Source of the DNA: Candidatus Laterigemmans baculatus | Lineage (GTDB): Bacteria > Planctomycetota > Planctomycetia > Pirellulales > Pirellulaceae | Reading direction: 5' to 3' | Assembly: GCF_010367455.1 (NCBI RefSeq) | Contig: NZ_WRPR01000019.1 | Location: 1-48,953, forward strand | Length of the DNA stretch: 48,953 bases | In this document: positions 48,843 to 48,953 of the stretch, one piece after another | Layout: each line of letters begins with the position of its first letter | How positions within the stretch are numbered: the stretch's first letter is position 1 | Translations under genes and position numbers: made by a program | Notes under the pieces: generated by a model | The model's database searches: none | Seen by the model: only the letters and a program-made list of their open reading frames with translations | Told to the model about the DNA's origin: nothing

Positions 48843-48953
48843 CTGGACAGCGCCACTTGGGATTGGTTCGGAGCAGGACGGCTCGCGGAAAAATCGTTTA
48901 ACGGCAAGCCGAAGGCGACTGCTTTTTAAAACACAGTCGCCTTCGGCTTGCCG
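48843..48953. repeat. Bipartite dispersed repeat ending in a perfect 20-bp hairpin
   Basis: CTGGACAGCGCCACTT (48843-48858) and the 22-bp stretch 48894-48915 are exact reverse complements of 75-90 and 1-22. The second part also begins a hairpin: arm CGGCAAGCCGAAGGCGACTG at 48902-48921, 12-nt loop CTTTTTAAAACA, and a perfect inverted arm at 48934-48953, the last base of the window. The T-tract is in the loop, not after the stem. The element may extend beyond the window. Confidence 0.88.

Noticed and set aside
1-48953. Possible circular element, because the last 14 bases equal the first 14
   Set aside because: The matching 14 bases are part of a dispersed hairpin repeat also present in inverted form, and the window carries the chromosomal S10-spc cluster; no replication or phage genes are seen.
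1-48953. tRNA or other structural RNA genes
   Set aside because: No cloverleaf-like segment with a GTTCGA-type T arm and matching acceptor stem was seen in the intergenic regions by eye; a tRNAscan-type search would settle it.

Overview
The window looks like a piece of a bacterial chromosome from the Planctomycetota, most likely a Pirellulales-like organism. The grounds are the high GC content, many GTG and TTG starts, a DUF5722/DUF1080 secreted enzyme, very large secreted-and-anchored proteins of unknown function, intergenic repeats with a GCTAGC core, and a loosely spaced S10-spc ribosomal protein cluster. The taxonomy is inferred from gene content, not from a marker-gene tree. I see no rRNA, tRNA, CRISPR array, insertion sequence or prophage gene.

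Layout. Positions 1-3320 hold a PLP-dependent threonine/serine dehydratase and a nitric-oxide response module: a stand-alone DUF542 (ScdA_N) protein, flavohemoprotein Hmp, and a divergent Rrf2/NsrR regulator, with two NsrR-like palindromes in the divergent promoter. Positions 3554-7507 hold an outer-membrane beta-barrel protein, a PlsC-like acyltransferase coupled to a CdsA-like cytidylyltransferase, and TatD. Positions 7717-18953 are two overlapping genes for giant exported, membrane-anchored proteins (1228 and 2517 aa) that look like three copies of one architecture. Positions 18988-23917 hold a CrtI/CrtISO-like FAD oxidoreductase, a HemP-domain protein with a Fur-box-like palindrome upstream, and a DUF5722-DUF1080 protein.

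Positions 24182-29903 encode JetA, JetB and JetC (DUF3375, DUF4194 and an SMC-like ATPase), the condensin core of a Wadjet/MksFEB system, with no JetD/MksG nuclease gene in the window. Positions 29927-35146 hold rlmN, a glycine-zipper membrane protein, a GNAT-nitrilase fusion and a secreted beta-trefoil-like protein, separated by repeat arrays.

Positions 35471-48842 are the S10-spc cluster in canonical order (rpsJ, rplC, D, W, B, rpsS, rplV, rpsC, rplP, rpmC, rpsQ, rplN, X, E, rpsN, rpsH, rplF, R, rpsE, rplO, secY, adk), followed by a TfoX C-domain protein. A good sigma70-type promoter and a structured leader precede rpsJ. Gaps inside the cluster are wide (often 40-165 nt, 310 nt between rpsJ and rplC), yet rpsC and rplP overlap by 62 bp.

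At least four repeat families recur (GCTAGC-core types A and B, a CCCTCCCCCGGGAGGG palindrome C, and TGAGTAC/GAGTAC short tandems D). Copies of a fifth, bipartite element lie inverted at the two ends of the window, the right one as a perfect 20-bp hairpin ending at the last base. Several coding regions also carry 15- or 18-bp in-frame minisatellites.
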